Positions 11,025 to 22,079 of a stretch of DNA of 64,000 bases are shown piece by piece. The DNA is from Caprella mutica (lineage: Eukaryota > Arthropoda > Malacostraca > Amphipoda > Caprellidae). The notes below the pieces were generated by a model. That model saw nothing but the letters and a program-made list of their open reading frames with translations, had not been told where the DNA came from and did not search any database. The position numbers were made by a program, and so were the translations under genes. Positions within the stretch are counted from its first letter, which is position 1, and each line of letters opens with the position of its first letter. Location: NCBI GenBank assembly GCA_947561585.1, contig CANNZV010001121.1, forward strand, positions 186,001 to 250,000, read 5' to 3'.

Positions 11025-13006
11025 GAGTGTGAGCAGGAACACGGATTAGTTTAAACGAAACTAGATGATGGGCAGTCATAGACCTTCACCTTTGACCTGT
11101 TAGGTCCCAAAACCTTCCTTGTTAATGACCAATAATTGCAAACTTAATACTTTTTGAATTCATCGAGTTATAGATGACATTGATCTTAACTTCTGACCTT
11201 TAACCTGATCGCTCACGATATCTAACCCATTAGTTCATGTATATTGAACAACAAGAACACTCGTGTTTTGTTAGGCGCTAATCAACTGCAACTCATTTAG
11301 AAGTCACCTGTAATTCGATGAAATAGAGCCTTGAAAGATAGGACAATAATGTACTCAGTGATTAGAGGTTAGCATGTGGCTGCAGTGTTATTGGTCAAGT
11401 AATATCAGTGAAAAATGTAAAATTAATGAGGAGATAAATATTTATAGTTGTACTAATTAAACTATAAATTTGAAACCGAATTTAAAATTCTCTGAAATAT
11501 ATCTTTCAAGTCCAAGTCATATTCTTTATCGACCAATGAAGCAGTTGATTGAAGTAATAATTTGATATATTATAATATTTATTAGAGTTAAATAACAACT
11601 GTATCCTATTAAAAGCTAAACACACAATATATATATATATATATATTAAATATCTTTTATTTTATATTCTTTTCGCTATACAACATGAGGGATTTCATTT
11701 ATTTGTACCACTGTATGTATGGCACTGAATAAAACATGTCATATATAAAATTAATTTTATTTTGAATATTATAAATAGGATAAGTTACATTAGGTTTGAT
11801 AAAAAGACAATTGCAAATAAATTACAAGTATGCATAAATTGAATTGTGTACGATCATTTGAATATTCAAATAATTGCTTTAGTTACTGTAGTCTTTAGCG
11901 CCTGATGTAGAACGTGATCATTTGTTTTAATATTGACCTAGAGTGCTAGAATGAGACTAGCTTTGCAACATATTGTTTAATTATTGTGTCCCAGATCTGG
12001 TGAGTGTGACTGTACCGCAGAGAAGACAATATTGTAAAGTAGCGAAGATATTTGATTTACAGCTCAGGACTACAAGACTCTCATGCATATTAACTAATAA
12101 ATGAACTGAAACGAACATAGAATTAGTCCCTAGATTACTGTCTGTGAGAGAAGTGAATTACATGGTAAATGTGAAACATACATGATTGAATAAATAAATA
12201 AGTTTTATTGTTATTGGTTATAATTAATATCTGAAATTAAACATCATCAAATGTTAACATTTTTATTTTGTATCATAATTTAATACATTCATATATTTTA
12301 AATGAAAATAATTGGATTTAATCATTTATATGTCCTCTATTCTAATTTCAAATAATACATAGTGAATATCACATTTTAATACGATAAATTATCAAAGGAG
12401 AATAGTAGCAATTATCTCTTATTACAAAATAATGTGCATATTTCTGCATCAGATTTATAAGTACGCAAATAAAAAGAGTTACACTTACTTAAGAAATGGA
12501 ATAAAATAAAGAATAATCTACACTACAATGATTATATTATGTAAAGGGAAAAGTATATAATGATCAAGGAATATAATTCTAACATGCACAATGTTCGTAT
12601 ATTATATGTATACAATAGATAATTTATTTCGTACAGGAGTAACATGGAAGTACAGGAAGAGAATCTGACGATCTGAAGTCACGAACATTATCACAGTCGA
12701 AAAATATATAAACGGCAGATCGTCTAATAATGTGGAATACGATATATATTGATCGTATAAATATCATAAATCACTGGCATTTTCTCAACGGAATACGAAA
12801 ATTTAACGGAAATTTCATAGCATTTGGACATATGTATATTCTTTCAATAGTTGCATATTTTATCTCAATTAATAAATTTAGCTCTGGCCAAAAGTAAGGG
12901 TAGCCATAATAAACATTAAAATATTCCCGGATATTGGCATTTAACTGAATACTTTGTGAATAATTCTTTCTTATATCACTTCAAAACATCTTCAGCAAAA
13001 ATTATT

Positions 13007-13741
13007 CAACTGAATTTGTACAAAATGAAGGAGTTATCAATCTTCCATTCATCATCCAGAAGGGTCCATAATTCTGCCGCATTTGTTGTGTTTCTTCTCT
13101 GAGTACTGTCTTTAATTATTATCCAAACAATCTCAATTTGATTGAGGTCAGGACTCTGTGAAGGCCAGCTCATTTGAGCAATTTTTACATATTCTAATAG
13201 GATCCAAACTTTTTTTTTATCAGAATAGATGGGTACATTGTCCTGCGTGAATTACGGTGGTTTAAAGTCAACTGCTTGTTGATAGAGAAGAGTGTGATGA
13301 CGAAAGAACAGTGTTATACTTCTGCAATAACTCCTCCGTGCAGATATGAATGGCACCAGGTCCAATAAAATAAATGATCCTCAAACAATCACACTACCAC
13401 CTCCGATCTTTACTGTCTTCTTGACTCAGTTCAGAGTTAACCTTTCCCCTACTTAACGTCTGATTGGTACTATCCCATTAAAAATCGAAGATATTTAGTT
13501 GTCTTTCATTCATCACTAGAATTTAATTTCGACCATTGATTAATCGACTGAACGACATATGCTCAATGCTCATGAGCACATCCCGGTTCTTTTTAGAGAT
13601 TAAACGCTTCGATACAGGGACCAATAATTGCAATTCAACTTGTTGAAGTCGAAGCAAAAAAGTAGACCGGGACACCTTACCACCAGACATGAAACCTATC
13701 TCATGAGAAATTTGATGAGAAGTGTTGAAACTATATTGCAA
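13007..13741 (-). pseudogene. Tc1-like transposase pseudogene (minus strand)
   Basis: Read leftwards from 13741, the first 72 codons (to 13523) resemble the Tc1/Tc3 second helix-turn-helix, with motifs SHQISHEIG, VSRSTFLLRL and ISKKNRD. The first catalytic Asp follows in WSKLNSSDE at about 13518, directly before a stop. The second catalytic Asp is in QDNVP at 13240-13242, and the Glu is in SPDLNQIE, 35 residues later (34 is usual for Tc1; a poly-A tract may have gained a codon). Stops and frameshifts lie between these blocks, so it cannot make an active enzyme. The reading ends at about 13007. Family members cut and paste DNA at TA sites in the nucleus. Confidence 0.75.
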
Positions 13742-13765
13742 GCAGTTGACTTTAAACCACCGTAA

Positions 13766-14011
13766 TTCACGCAGGACAATGTACCCATCTATTCTGATAA
13801 AAAAAAAGTTTGGATCCTATTAGAATATGTAAAAATTGCTCAAATGAGCTGGCCTTCACAGAGTCCTGACCTCAATCAAATTGAGATTGTTTGGATAATA
13901 ATTAAAGACAGTACTCAGAGAAGAAACACAACAAATGCGGCAGAATTATGGACCCTTCTGGATGATGAATGGAAGATTGATAACTCCTTCATTTTGTACA
14001 AATTCAGTTGA
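13766..14011 (+). pseudogene. Second, inverted copy of the Tc1 transposase C-terminus
   Basis: The same QDNVP...WPSQSPDLNQIE...W block is found on the plus strand with the last two catalytic positions (Asp codon at 13775-13777, Glu 35 residues on), then the C-terminal tail to a stop at 14009-14011. It lacks the DNA-binding domains and the first catalytic Asp. It is the right arm of the hairpin. The two C-terminal copies are almost the same, which suggests the inversion happened after most decay or that the arms convert each other. Confidence 0.75.
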
Positions 14012-14754
14012 ATAATTTTTGCTGAAGATGTTTTGAAGTGATATAAGAAAGAATTATTCACAAAGTATTCAGTTAAATGCCAATATCCGGGAATATTTTA
14101 ATGTTTATTATGGCTACCCTTAACTTTTGACCAGAGCTAAATTTATTGTTTGAGGTGAAATATCGAACTATTGTTAGAATATTAATCCAAATGCTTTGAA
14201 ATTTCATACGAATAGATATGAGCTCAATATGATCAATTTGATCATACCTGCAAAATTTCAATAATATAAGTTCTGTACTTTTCATGAAATTAAAGATTTA
14301 GATAACTTGTTTGTGCCTACCCTTATATTTTGGCCCCTAATGTATATTATTGTTAAAGATTCATAATAAATTTCAGTTGGATTTTTGACAAATAAATAAT
14401 ATTTAAATTTTCTACCTGCGTTTTTGTTCCTGTAATATGTTCTTATATAACTCGTTCAATGTGAAAATTATAGAGTAACTATTTGAAAATTCAAGAAGTT
14501 TCGTGTTCATACTCATAAATTAAACTAAGTTTATATCATTTATATGATTTGTAATGAATGTGAAAAGGTAGTAAATTAAATTAATTAAAACAATGAAGAT
14601 AAATGAATGAACAAGATGTACAATTTCATGAAGCAAATTACAAGAAGTTTAATTTCAAAATGAACAAGTTAATAATGGATTTGAGTCAGGTTTGAGGTCA
14701 TTATTTCTTAACCCTGGATCAACCAGCGGGTTGCAGAGGTCCGGTCCAATTTGA

Positions 14755-14970
14755 AATATTGATGTATATTGTATTATTGGAAAAATAATTGACTTAAATT
14801 GATGAAACTTTCTGACTTTCATTGTCTATGACTCTATGACGTATTTATTCATTGTACAATATAATATTGATGTATATTGTATTATTTGAAAAATAATTGA
14901 CTTAAATTGTTGAAACTTTTTGACTTTCATTGTCTATGACTCTATCAGTGAAAATAATGCAATAAAATTT
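14755..14970 (+). repeat. Local tandem duplication, 108-bp period
   Basis: AATATTGATGTATATTGTAT starts at 14755 and again at 14863, and both are followed by AAAATAATTGACTTAAATTG and TTGTCTATGACTCTAT. The other arm of the inverted duplication has mostly one copy (about 40740-40840), so this arose after the arms separated or was lost there. Confidence 0.75.
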
Positions 14971-15024
14971 GTTCGATTTTTTTTTAAATCATTTTTGATA
15001 AAGTTTTCCTATGAAGCCCGGATG

Positions 15025-15134
15025 AAGTACAATCGCTGCTGCGTCACATTTTTCATCACACTAGTATCATCACTTAAGGGAATATTACCATTTTGTGTTG
15101 TTAATCGCAATGTGACGCAACAGCGCATGTATTC
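15025..15134. repeat. Small palindromic element, present in both duplication arms
   Basis: TACAATCGCTGCTGCGTCAC at about 15026 is matched in reverse complement by GTGACGCAACAGCGCATGTA at about 15112. The same pair is found in arm 2 at about 40535-40650. A MITE of about 110 bp that predates the duplication fits. The frames crossing it (81 codons at 14920-15165; 99 codons at 40496-40795, minus) are similar only because the DNA is duplicated. Confidence 0.5.
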
Positions 15135-16510
15135 CAGCAGAGGTCTAGATATGTTCGCATGGTAATGAAATGTTATAAACTAAATAAAAACTAAATATGG
15201 TTACATAATTTTCGTTGATTTTGCTTAATTAGTTCTTAAACTATAAAAATCCTGGATTTCCAGCAACTCGAGTCAATATTTAATTAATAGTAAAAAGTTG
15301 TAATTCATCTTTACCAATCGTCCCAGATACTCTGTTCCCTCCATGTTTAAACAAATTTAATAGTTTCATTTTTCCGTTTCTAAGTGTCATAATAGTATAC
15401 ATTCACCAACAGTTTTAACAACTAGACTGTATACATTCTATGTAAATGAATAGCTTAATTGATCATTTTGTGTAGCAAGATTATCAAATATGGGTGTATG
15501 TTATATATGATGTATATTGATTGATGAATATTGTATAAACAAAAGGAATAATAAGAATTCCTTTCGAAAATATTACTAACAATAATTATTTTGTACCTGA
15601 TACTCTCTAGTTCAATCTTAAATGAAGTTTCGTTTAAAATTTCAGTTATAAACTACTCCAAAATTCATCGCAAAATTTCTTAATACAAAATGAAGTTCTG
15701 TGACAAAAAAACTCCGATGATATCAGTGATAACCAATAGGTAAATTACTTAAAATTTATTATTATTAAGGAAAGTTTAATTATATATTATTATTATATTA
15801 GTATAGGTTATATATTCTATCCTATATTACTTGTTGTTTTTCATTAAATACATTACAAATCTCGAATTTCAAATGTTAAAATTAGGTAATTGTTATTTTA
15901 ATGCAAAATAAAACGTAGTCATTAACATTTAATTATTGAATATCAACATCACAAAATAAATTTAACAAAGAGCTTTTACTGATCATTGAATACTAAATTA
16001 TCTTACAGTTCTATCTCTAATCTATTACAGAAAATAAATAGGTTTTGGCAGTTCAATTTGTTTATAAATTGGTAGCTTTGGTGTAAATCTTCTTTGACAA
16101 CTCATTGGATCGGAGATTAGAATTCAATGAGTTACTGAAGAATTTGAGATCAAGTTTTAAAGTTATTTTTTGTTTGTGTGGGGGAGGATTCAGATGTACC
16201 TAACATGTTAAATGGAAATGATATACAGGATTATATAATATTTATTAAGTAAAATTAAATTTATATTTATCGAGAGATATAAGTTTCCATTTAGCGAAAA
16301 CACTTTCATTTTCCTCTATATATGGTTAAAAAGTATTCACTCCAATTATGCAATATGTAATTATATATTTATATTTAATCTAATGTGAATCAACCTGAAA
16401 GAGAGCATTAAGAATGAACAATTTAAAAAAATCTATGAATTTTCAATGTTTATCAACTCTGATCTGAACAACATCTAATATTTTGATCAAACTATCTCTG
16501 GTTAGTAACC

Positions 16511-17078
16511 TAACCCTGGTAAGTAAATTGATATCCTTAACCATTATTCAAATTTTCTTTCACACCATAAAATAATAACCAAATTTAATTCTCCAGTCTC
16601 TCTCACGAATTCACAATGAATTATTTGACCGTTTGCTTCATTTGGATAGATTTATATTATCCAAATGTCTATTGTATGACCTTTTAAATGAAAATTCATC
16701 CTTGACTGGATCTCAAAGGAGTTCATTAGCATACCGCATAATTCGTGATTTTTTTAGTTATTATTCTGAACTCCATGGACCGCTTCTTGAGAATAATACC
16801 AAAGAATTTAAAGTTGTGTTCACTTTTCATGGAGATAAGAGAATTGAATTCAATCTTAATTTATATCAAGTAACACCAAATTTAATTCTGAAACAGGCCG
16901 TTTAGAACACAAAGTCAGGAATCCGATTCCTTTCAGGCTATTTTAATTGCAATTCGTACTGCGTAGTTTTGCTCAAAGACACAATTATTACTGGAAATAG
17001 GCTTTGCCAACTTAATTGAACATCTTATTCTTCTTCCTTTATATCACTTTTCCTGTGGAATAATATATCTTCAATATT
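16511..17078. other. Unassigned stretch with one weak ORF
   Basis: A 90-codon frame at 16633-16905 (plus) has less biased composition than its neighbours but no motif I recognise and no codon or context support. It may be a fragment of a decayed gene or chance. Nothing else was seen. Confidence 0.25.
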
Positions 17079-17086
17079 GACTAAAT

Positions 17087-18291
17087 CAGCGGTCGGCAAC
17101 CCCTGGTCCGCGGACCAGTACCGGTCCGTGGGTCAATTGCTACCGGTCCGCGGAAGATTATTCAATAATTAATGAATGAATATAAGTGTGACCTCACATA
17201 AGCAAATAATAATAATTTTCTTAGCTAAATGCCAGTAAAATGATTATATAATGTATTATAATTATTATAACAATCTGTTTTTTTTACCAATAGCTTCAGA
17301 GTTCTGTCAATGGACCCGGTCGAAAAAGTACCACCCTATAGCCCTACCCTCATAACACGCTCCAAACTTGTTCAGAACTAACTATTGACTGTCTCATTAT
17401 TATGTTTATCGTACTTGAGTACTTTTTTTTTAGGATTACCTGTAGAATCTGAACCCCAATGATTTAACTCCTGTACAATCCACACCCCAATGATTTCACT
17501 CCTGTACAATCCACACCCCAATGATTTCACTCCTGTACAATCCGCACCTCAATGATTTCAAACTTGTACAATCTGCACCCCAATGATTTTACTCCTGCAC
17601 AATCAGCTCCCAATGATTTTACTCCTATACACTCCACACCCCAATTATATCACTCCTGTACAATCTGCATCCCAATGATTTCACTCCTGTACAATCCGCA
17701 TCCCAATAATTTCACTCCTGTACAATCTGCATCCCAATGATTTCACTCCTGTACAATCCGCATCCCAATAATTTCACTCCTGTACAATCTGCATCCCAAT
17801 GATTTCACTCCTGTACAATCCGCATCCCAATAATTTCACTCCTGTACAATCTGCATCCCAATGATTTCACTCCTGTACAATCCGCATCCCAATGATTTCA
17901 CTCCTGTACAATCCACACCCCAATGATTTTACTCCTGTACAATCTGCACCCCAATGACTTCACTCCTGTACAATTCTCATCCCATTATGGACTGGGGAGC
18001 GAATTATACAGGTGATCACATTTTACCTGATTATGTTGTTTACCTGCGTAATGAAATAATTTTTACTCATTATTGCTATGTTTTGTACCAGATTGTTATT
18101 TCAAAAGGAATCTTATATAAAACAATATATTATATTATCTCGTTTTGGCATCATCAGAAAGAAGTAGCCTCAAATAAGCGAATGAATTTTTGGCCTACCC
18201 AATACTATTAGCTATATTCATCCCGCCGGGTCGCGAGAATATTGTTGAACATTTATCCAGTCCGCGAGGATAAAAAGGTTGCCGACCACTG
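17087..18291. mobile_element. hAT-like non-autonomous element carrying a minisatellite
   Basis: Starts CAGCGGTCGGCAACC and ends GGTTGCCGACCACTG, so the TIRs follow the hAT pattern CAGNGGTCGGCAACC. The left end continues with GGTCCGCGGACC and CCGGTCCGCGG, and the right end has CGGGTCGCG and AGTCCGCGAGG, also typical of hAT ends. The flanking 8-mers are GACTAAAT (17079-17086) and TACTAAAG (18292-18299), six of eight bases identical in register, compatible with an aged 8-bp duplication. The middle is a 31-bp array, and no transposase is visible. The 85-codon frame at 17954-18211 is not hAT-like. Confidence 0.75.
17455..17985 (+). repeat. 31-bp minisatellite inside the hAT-like element, ~17 units
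   Basis: Units around ACTCCTGTACAATCCGCATC followed by CCAATGATTTC repeat with a 31-bp period. Centre units alternate between CAATGATTTC and CAATAATTTC forms, so a two-unit higher-order period of 62 bp is visible at about 17680-17880. Confidence 0.85.
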
Positions 18292-18299
18292 TACTAAAG

Positions 18300-20330
18300 A
18301 ACACAAAACTAAAGGTAATGAATAGCAAGGAAGTGAATATTCGAAAAAAATATTATTTATTCCGTTAATTAAAAAAGAAGTATTCAGTGAAAATTATGAT
18401 ATCATTATATTTCAAATATAATCTGCATGCACTCCAACTAAATCAATCACTATTATGTTAAACTCTATTTAGATAATAATGCAATGTAGAGATGTGACAA
18501 ATACCGCATAATATGCATCCGCTTTTTGCTATAGGAATTTACCTCATATCAAAGTATGCAGTTAGTTAATGAAATTGAAACTCAGAATGTCATGGAACAC
18601 ATCGTATACATTGTAAAACTATTTTCGTAACTATTTGAATGGTTAATGGGAAAAAGAGCAAAGCTATTTGTTACAAAATTAATTAAAGTTTGTAATAATA
18701 CTATATGATATGAAAATATAGTTTGAATAAATTTTCAACAAGAAGAATTTGGATGGAGGATTCGATGTAACTGTTCAATTAACTTTAGTAAAATTTAATT
18801 ATGATTTTTTTTCCATTTTATTCATAAATAGTTTATGAATAGTAAGGAATATTGTTCCCTTTATTAGCATTCAGACAAATTTTGATTCTAATTTTGAAAA
18901 TATTGAAGAGTAAAAAGAGACAAAATAGAAACATAACTATCCAATATAGAAAAAAAAACATATACTTTGAATAATATTTCCAGATCTGCTTGTACTATAA
19001 ACTTATGCTGCATTTCACAAATTACACAGATGAAGAGCAGCTTCAGTGGTTTTCTAATTTGACTCTTGACGTTATCCAAGCCACAGCACTTGAAAGAAGC
19101 ATAATTACTAATTTAATATTCATTCATTTCAAAGGGACTCATGTGCATATTAAAAACATGACCAATGAGATTGTGAAATAATGAACTGTTTTCAAAATGT
19201 TATTAATAAACAGACAAATTATATTGAATGGACACAACAGAGTTATTGTTATTATTATGCAGATTATACTGTCAGGTTAGCTCACTTCAATATTCCATGA
19301 TTTCCACTCTCTATCAATAAATCGTGTTTTATTTTTGTACTGAAATAATAGAAATTTAAATTGTAATTTACAGTCTTATTGTATGACGTATGTATATATA
19401 GATACAAATTATTGCTCATCAATTTGATTGTCGTTAGAATTCATTATGATTGGAAATTAGATACAATTTCATTCATACATGTTTCTTCAATCTGCTCCGT
19501 GCATACATACAGCAATGAAATCATTTAAGATATTCAGAGTTTTATAAATATACATGTTAATGTATAAGTCAATTTTATAGTTAATGAATTTTTATAATAA
19601 TTACCATAATTGAAGAAGACACTCATACTGATTATTCACAACTTTTTAGGTAATAATCAGATAACGATGAACCTCAATCCATTGAAGCAATTTTATTTTT
19701 TGTTTTATGATTTTACAGAGCTGTTCATCATTGTCTCTTAAAGACTAAACCAACTGAATGAGATGAGATAGATTATTCACCAATGTTACGAATCTGTGCT
19801 ATACTGCTTATAAGCCAAATCTTATTATACAAATAGAAACAAAGTTTTTCTTTTTGCATCGTTTAGAATAATTTCAAATTCTTCAAAAGGATTTAAATAC
19901 AGATTGAGATAAATATAATATCTCAGGAAATCATCGTTAAATCGGCCGAAACTCATTTTTTTATTTCATATAGAGATTGCCGAAGTTATTCCCAGATTTT
20001 CTGCAGTCTATAGAAGTAATTTTTAAGTAGATAAGACTGAGCTTTCAATTATAATAGGTTGTTTGAACAGATCAAGAGATTTAACTGCTACCATTATTCG
20101 TACTAAGTTTAGAGCTATTCAACGATCATGGAAGTGGGGAATTGTGTAAAAAAGCATATAGTTACCAGAGGATTTAATTTTAGTGTATAGGAGTGCTTAA
20201 ATTTCAGGTAAAACCTTGAAATATTGAAGTCACATTTACATGATCGAATTATGTAAATTTATGAACAAAATACATTATACTCTAAAATATTTTCCAATGA
20301 TATTAATTTGCATTAATTATTGCATAATTA
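18300..20330. other. AT-rich, no supported gene
   Basis: Two overlapping 63-codon frames on opposite strands (18888-19079 minus; 18990-19181 plus) have no recognisable domain. No arrays or inverted repeats were seen. Confidence 0.4.
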
Positions 20331-20334
20331 GTAT

Positions 20335-21253
20335 GTAAGGGAGAACCGGGAGCATTCGGACACTTTTGGGGAAAAATGAATAATTAATCGTAAGCTAATT
20401 CGAATTTATGTATATAGATAAATCATTTTGCTTCAATTTCATGAAGACTTTTTTACAGTTTCAACCTTCATTCGAAAGTTATAAGACAAAATATAAGAAA
20501 AGTTCAAGTGACCGAATGCTCCTTCCTAGAGGGAGACTTCGGACAAGCTGGGAGGATGATTCGGACACCATAAAAATGGTTAAAACATTGGAAATTTGGA
20601 TAATTAAGCGATAGGATTAAATTTGGATATACTAATTTAATTGAAATAAACCATCACGACTTGTCATTCACAGTAATAATTCATCGTATTTGAAATATTA
20701 TCCTGATAATATTATTGTATTGATTGAACATTCTCTCAATTAAAATATAGATAGCCCATGAGTAATCACTGTGAAATTATCCTTATATTTAATAGCTAAA
20801 TATCAAAAACAAATGGTATAACTATATCCTTTTAAATTGGGTATAACTATTTCCATTTTTTTTAACTTAAATATTTAATCGAATGTTGATAATATAGTCC
20901 ATAAGTGTAGATCTTGTTACACATCCAATATCAGCAGCTTTTCTGACAGATAAACCTTTTTGGAATTCATCAAATGTTTTTCTGAATATCTTCTTTATAA
21001 CGGACTCTATCAGTTTTCCTCTTATAATGAAAAGCATGAATACGATTGCCAAACTGTCAAATAAAGACACTAATATTAAAAGTTGCAACTTATCTTATAA
21101 ACGAATGCTATGCCAATTAAACTAGTTAAGAATGTCCTTTTTAATAAGATTTACTTCAATAAATTGTAATGGTGGACTAAATCGGATACAGAGGGAAGGT
21201 TCGGACACCGTCCAAACCAACCTAAACAGAAGTGTCTGAACCATCCCAAATGA
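20335..21253. mobile_element. Degenerate element with GGGAGNATTCGGACAC repeats
   Basis: GGGAGCATTCGGACACT (about 20350) is mirrored at the right by AGTGTCTGAACCATCCC (about 21231). Further copies lie inside (about 20522 reversed, 20552, 20567, 21195). The interior has a minus-strand psq-type HTH remnant, so this may be a pogo/Tigger-like relic with repeated subterminal motifs. The ends are too decayed to fix a target duplication. Confidence 0.4.
20867..21088 (-). pseudogene. psq/CENP-B-type helix-turn-helix remnant
   Basis: The 73-codon frame contains GLSVRKAADIGCVTRSTLMD, the pattern of a Pipsqueak-type HTH (usually SIRKAA...GVPRSTLRDR). Such HTHs lie at the N-terminus of pogo-superfamily transposases and of some host transcription factors. 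No CENP-B or DDE domain follows. The upstream hydrophobic start is unlike the family, so the frame is a fragment. Confidence 0.4.
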
Positions 21254-21449
21254 AACTTCAAAATTAAATACATCACCATTTTTCTAATTTCATTTATATT
21301 ATTTTTTAACGCACCAAACATAACATAAAATATGGATATAATTCATACCTTCGAGATTGAGAATCAGTTTCGTATTCATATAGTCCACACACGATCCAAT
21401 TTAATCTCGAAAAATTACATCAATATTGAAGAAAACAGTAAATTACACC

Positions 21450-21935
21450 TCGGGGGCGAGACACTGCATCTCCGCACTGAATCTTTCAACTGGCTGAGAG
21501 GTGCAATAATATTGTCTAAGAATTGCTATTGGCTGTGAGGTGCAACTATCTAAGAGGTGCAGCTGTTTATGAGGTGCAACTGCCAAAGAGGTGCAACTAG
21601 CTGAGAGGTGCAACTGGCTGAGAAGTGCAACTGTCTAAGAAGTACAGCTGTCTAAGAAGCGCTACTGACTGAGAGGTGCAACTGTCTAAGAGGTGCAACT
21701 GTCTAAGAGGTGCAACTGTTTACGAGGTGTAACTGTCTAAGAGGTGCAACTGTCTAAGAGGTGCAATTGGCTGAGAGGTGCAACTGGCTGAGAGGTGCAA
21801 CTGACTGAGAGGTGTAATTGTCTAAGAGGTGCAACTAACTAAAAGCTGCAACTGACTGAGAGGTGCAACTGGCTGAGAGGTGCAACTGGCTGAGAGGAGC
21901 AACTGTCTGAGAGGTGCAATTGTCTAAGAAGTGCT
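21450..21935 (+). repeat. 17-bp minisatellite (CTGAGAGGTGCAACTGT)
   Basis: About 25 units around GTCTAAGAGGTGCAACT or GGCTGAGAGGTGCAACT, with mixed CTAAGAGG and CTGAGAGG forms. It is most regular at 21590-21920 and decays at the left, where GGTGC units become irregular. Confidence 0.85.
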
Positions 21936-21974
21936 GACATTTTTAGGTTCAAAGGCTTTGGCACAATCGTTCTG

Positions 21975-22075
21975 TGCTATGGAGGATAAAATACAGCAAA
22001 ATGGTAAACACAGCAAAATGGTAATCACAGCAAAATGTAAACACATGATAATGGTAAGCACAGCAAAATAGTAAT
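21975..22075 (+). repeat. 17-bp minisatellite (ACAGCAAAATGGTAAWC)
   Basis: Five or six units of ACAGCAAAATGGTAAAC or ...TAATC. It lies just after the GGTGCAACT array and has the same 17-bp period but an unrelated sequence. Confidence 0.75.
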
Positions 22076-22079
22076 TACT

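Larger units (their letters stand above)
12809..14342. mobile_element. Tc1-like relic rearranged into a large hairpin
   Basis: Arms 12809-13278 and 13739-14205 are near-identical inverted repeats of about 470 bp around a 460-bp spacer. Each arm is the 3' half of a Tc1-family transposon (end of the transposase plus the 3' end containing GGGTAGCC and CCAGAGC). The spacer holds the transposase front half. To the right, GCCTACCCTTATATTTTGGC at about 14317 looks like a second TIR-type end. Arm 2 of the inverted duplication continues without this block (near 41255), so the whole block was gained in arm 1 or lost in arm 2; insertion is simpler. Confidence 0.75.
11025..16510 (+). repeat. Inverted segmental duplication, arm 1
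   Basis: Matches 39165-44120 in reverse complement along almost its whole length. Landmarks include TGGAGTGTGARCANGAACAC near 11035 with 44110; ACTAGATGATGGRCAGTCAT; CACGTTCTACATCAGGCGC (reversed) with 43160; the TCTGGTGAGTGTGACTGT block at 12000 with 42045; AAACGGCAGAT at 12710 with 41330; GGTAGCTTTGGTGTAAATCTT at 16070 with 39595; and CAACATCTAATATTTTGAT at 16468 with 39205. Identity looks high but clearly below that of a recent copy, with many small indels. Arm 1 carries a Tc1-like insertion (about 12800-14342) that is missing from arm 2. No coding region was recognised. Confidence 0.85.
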
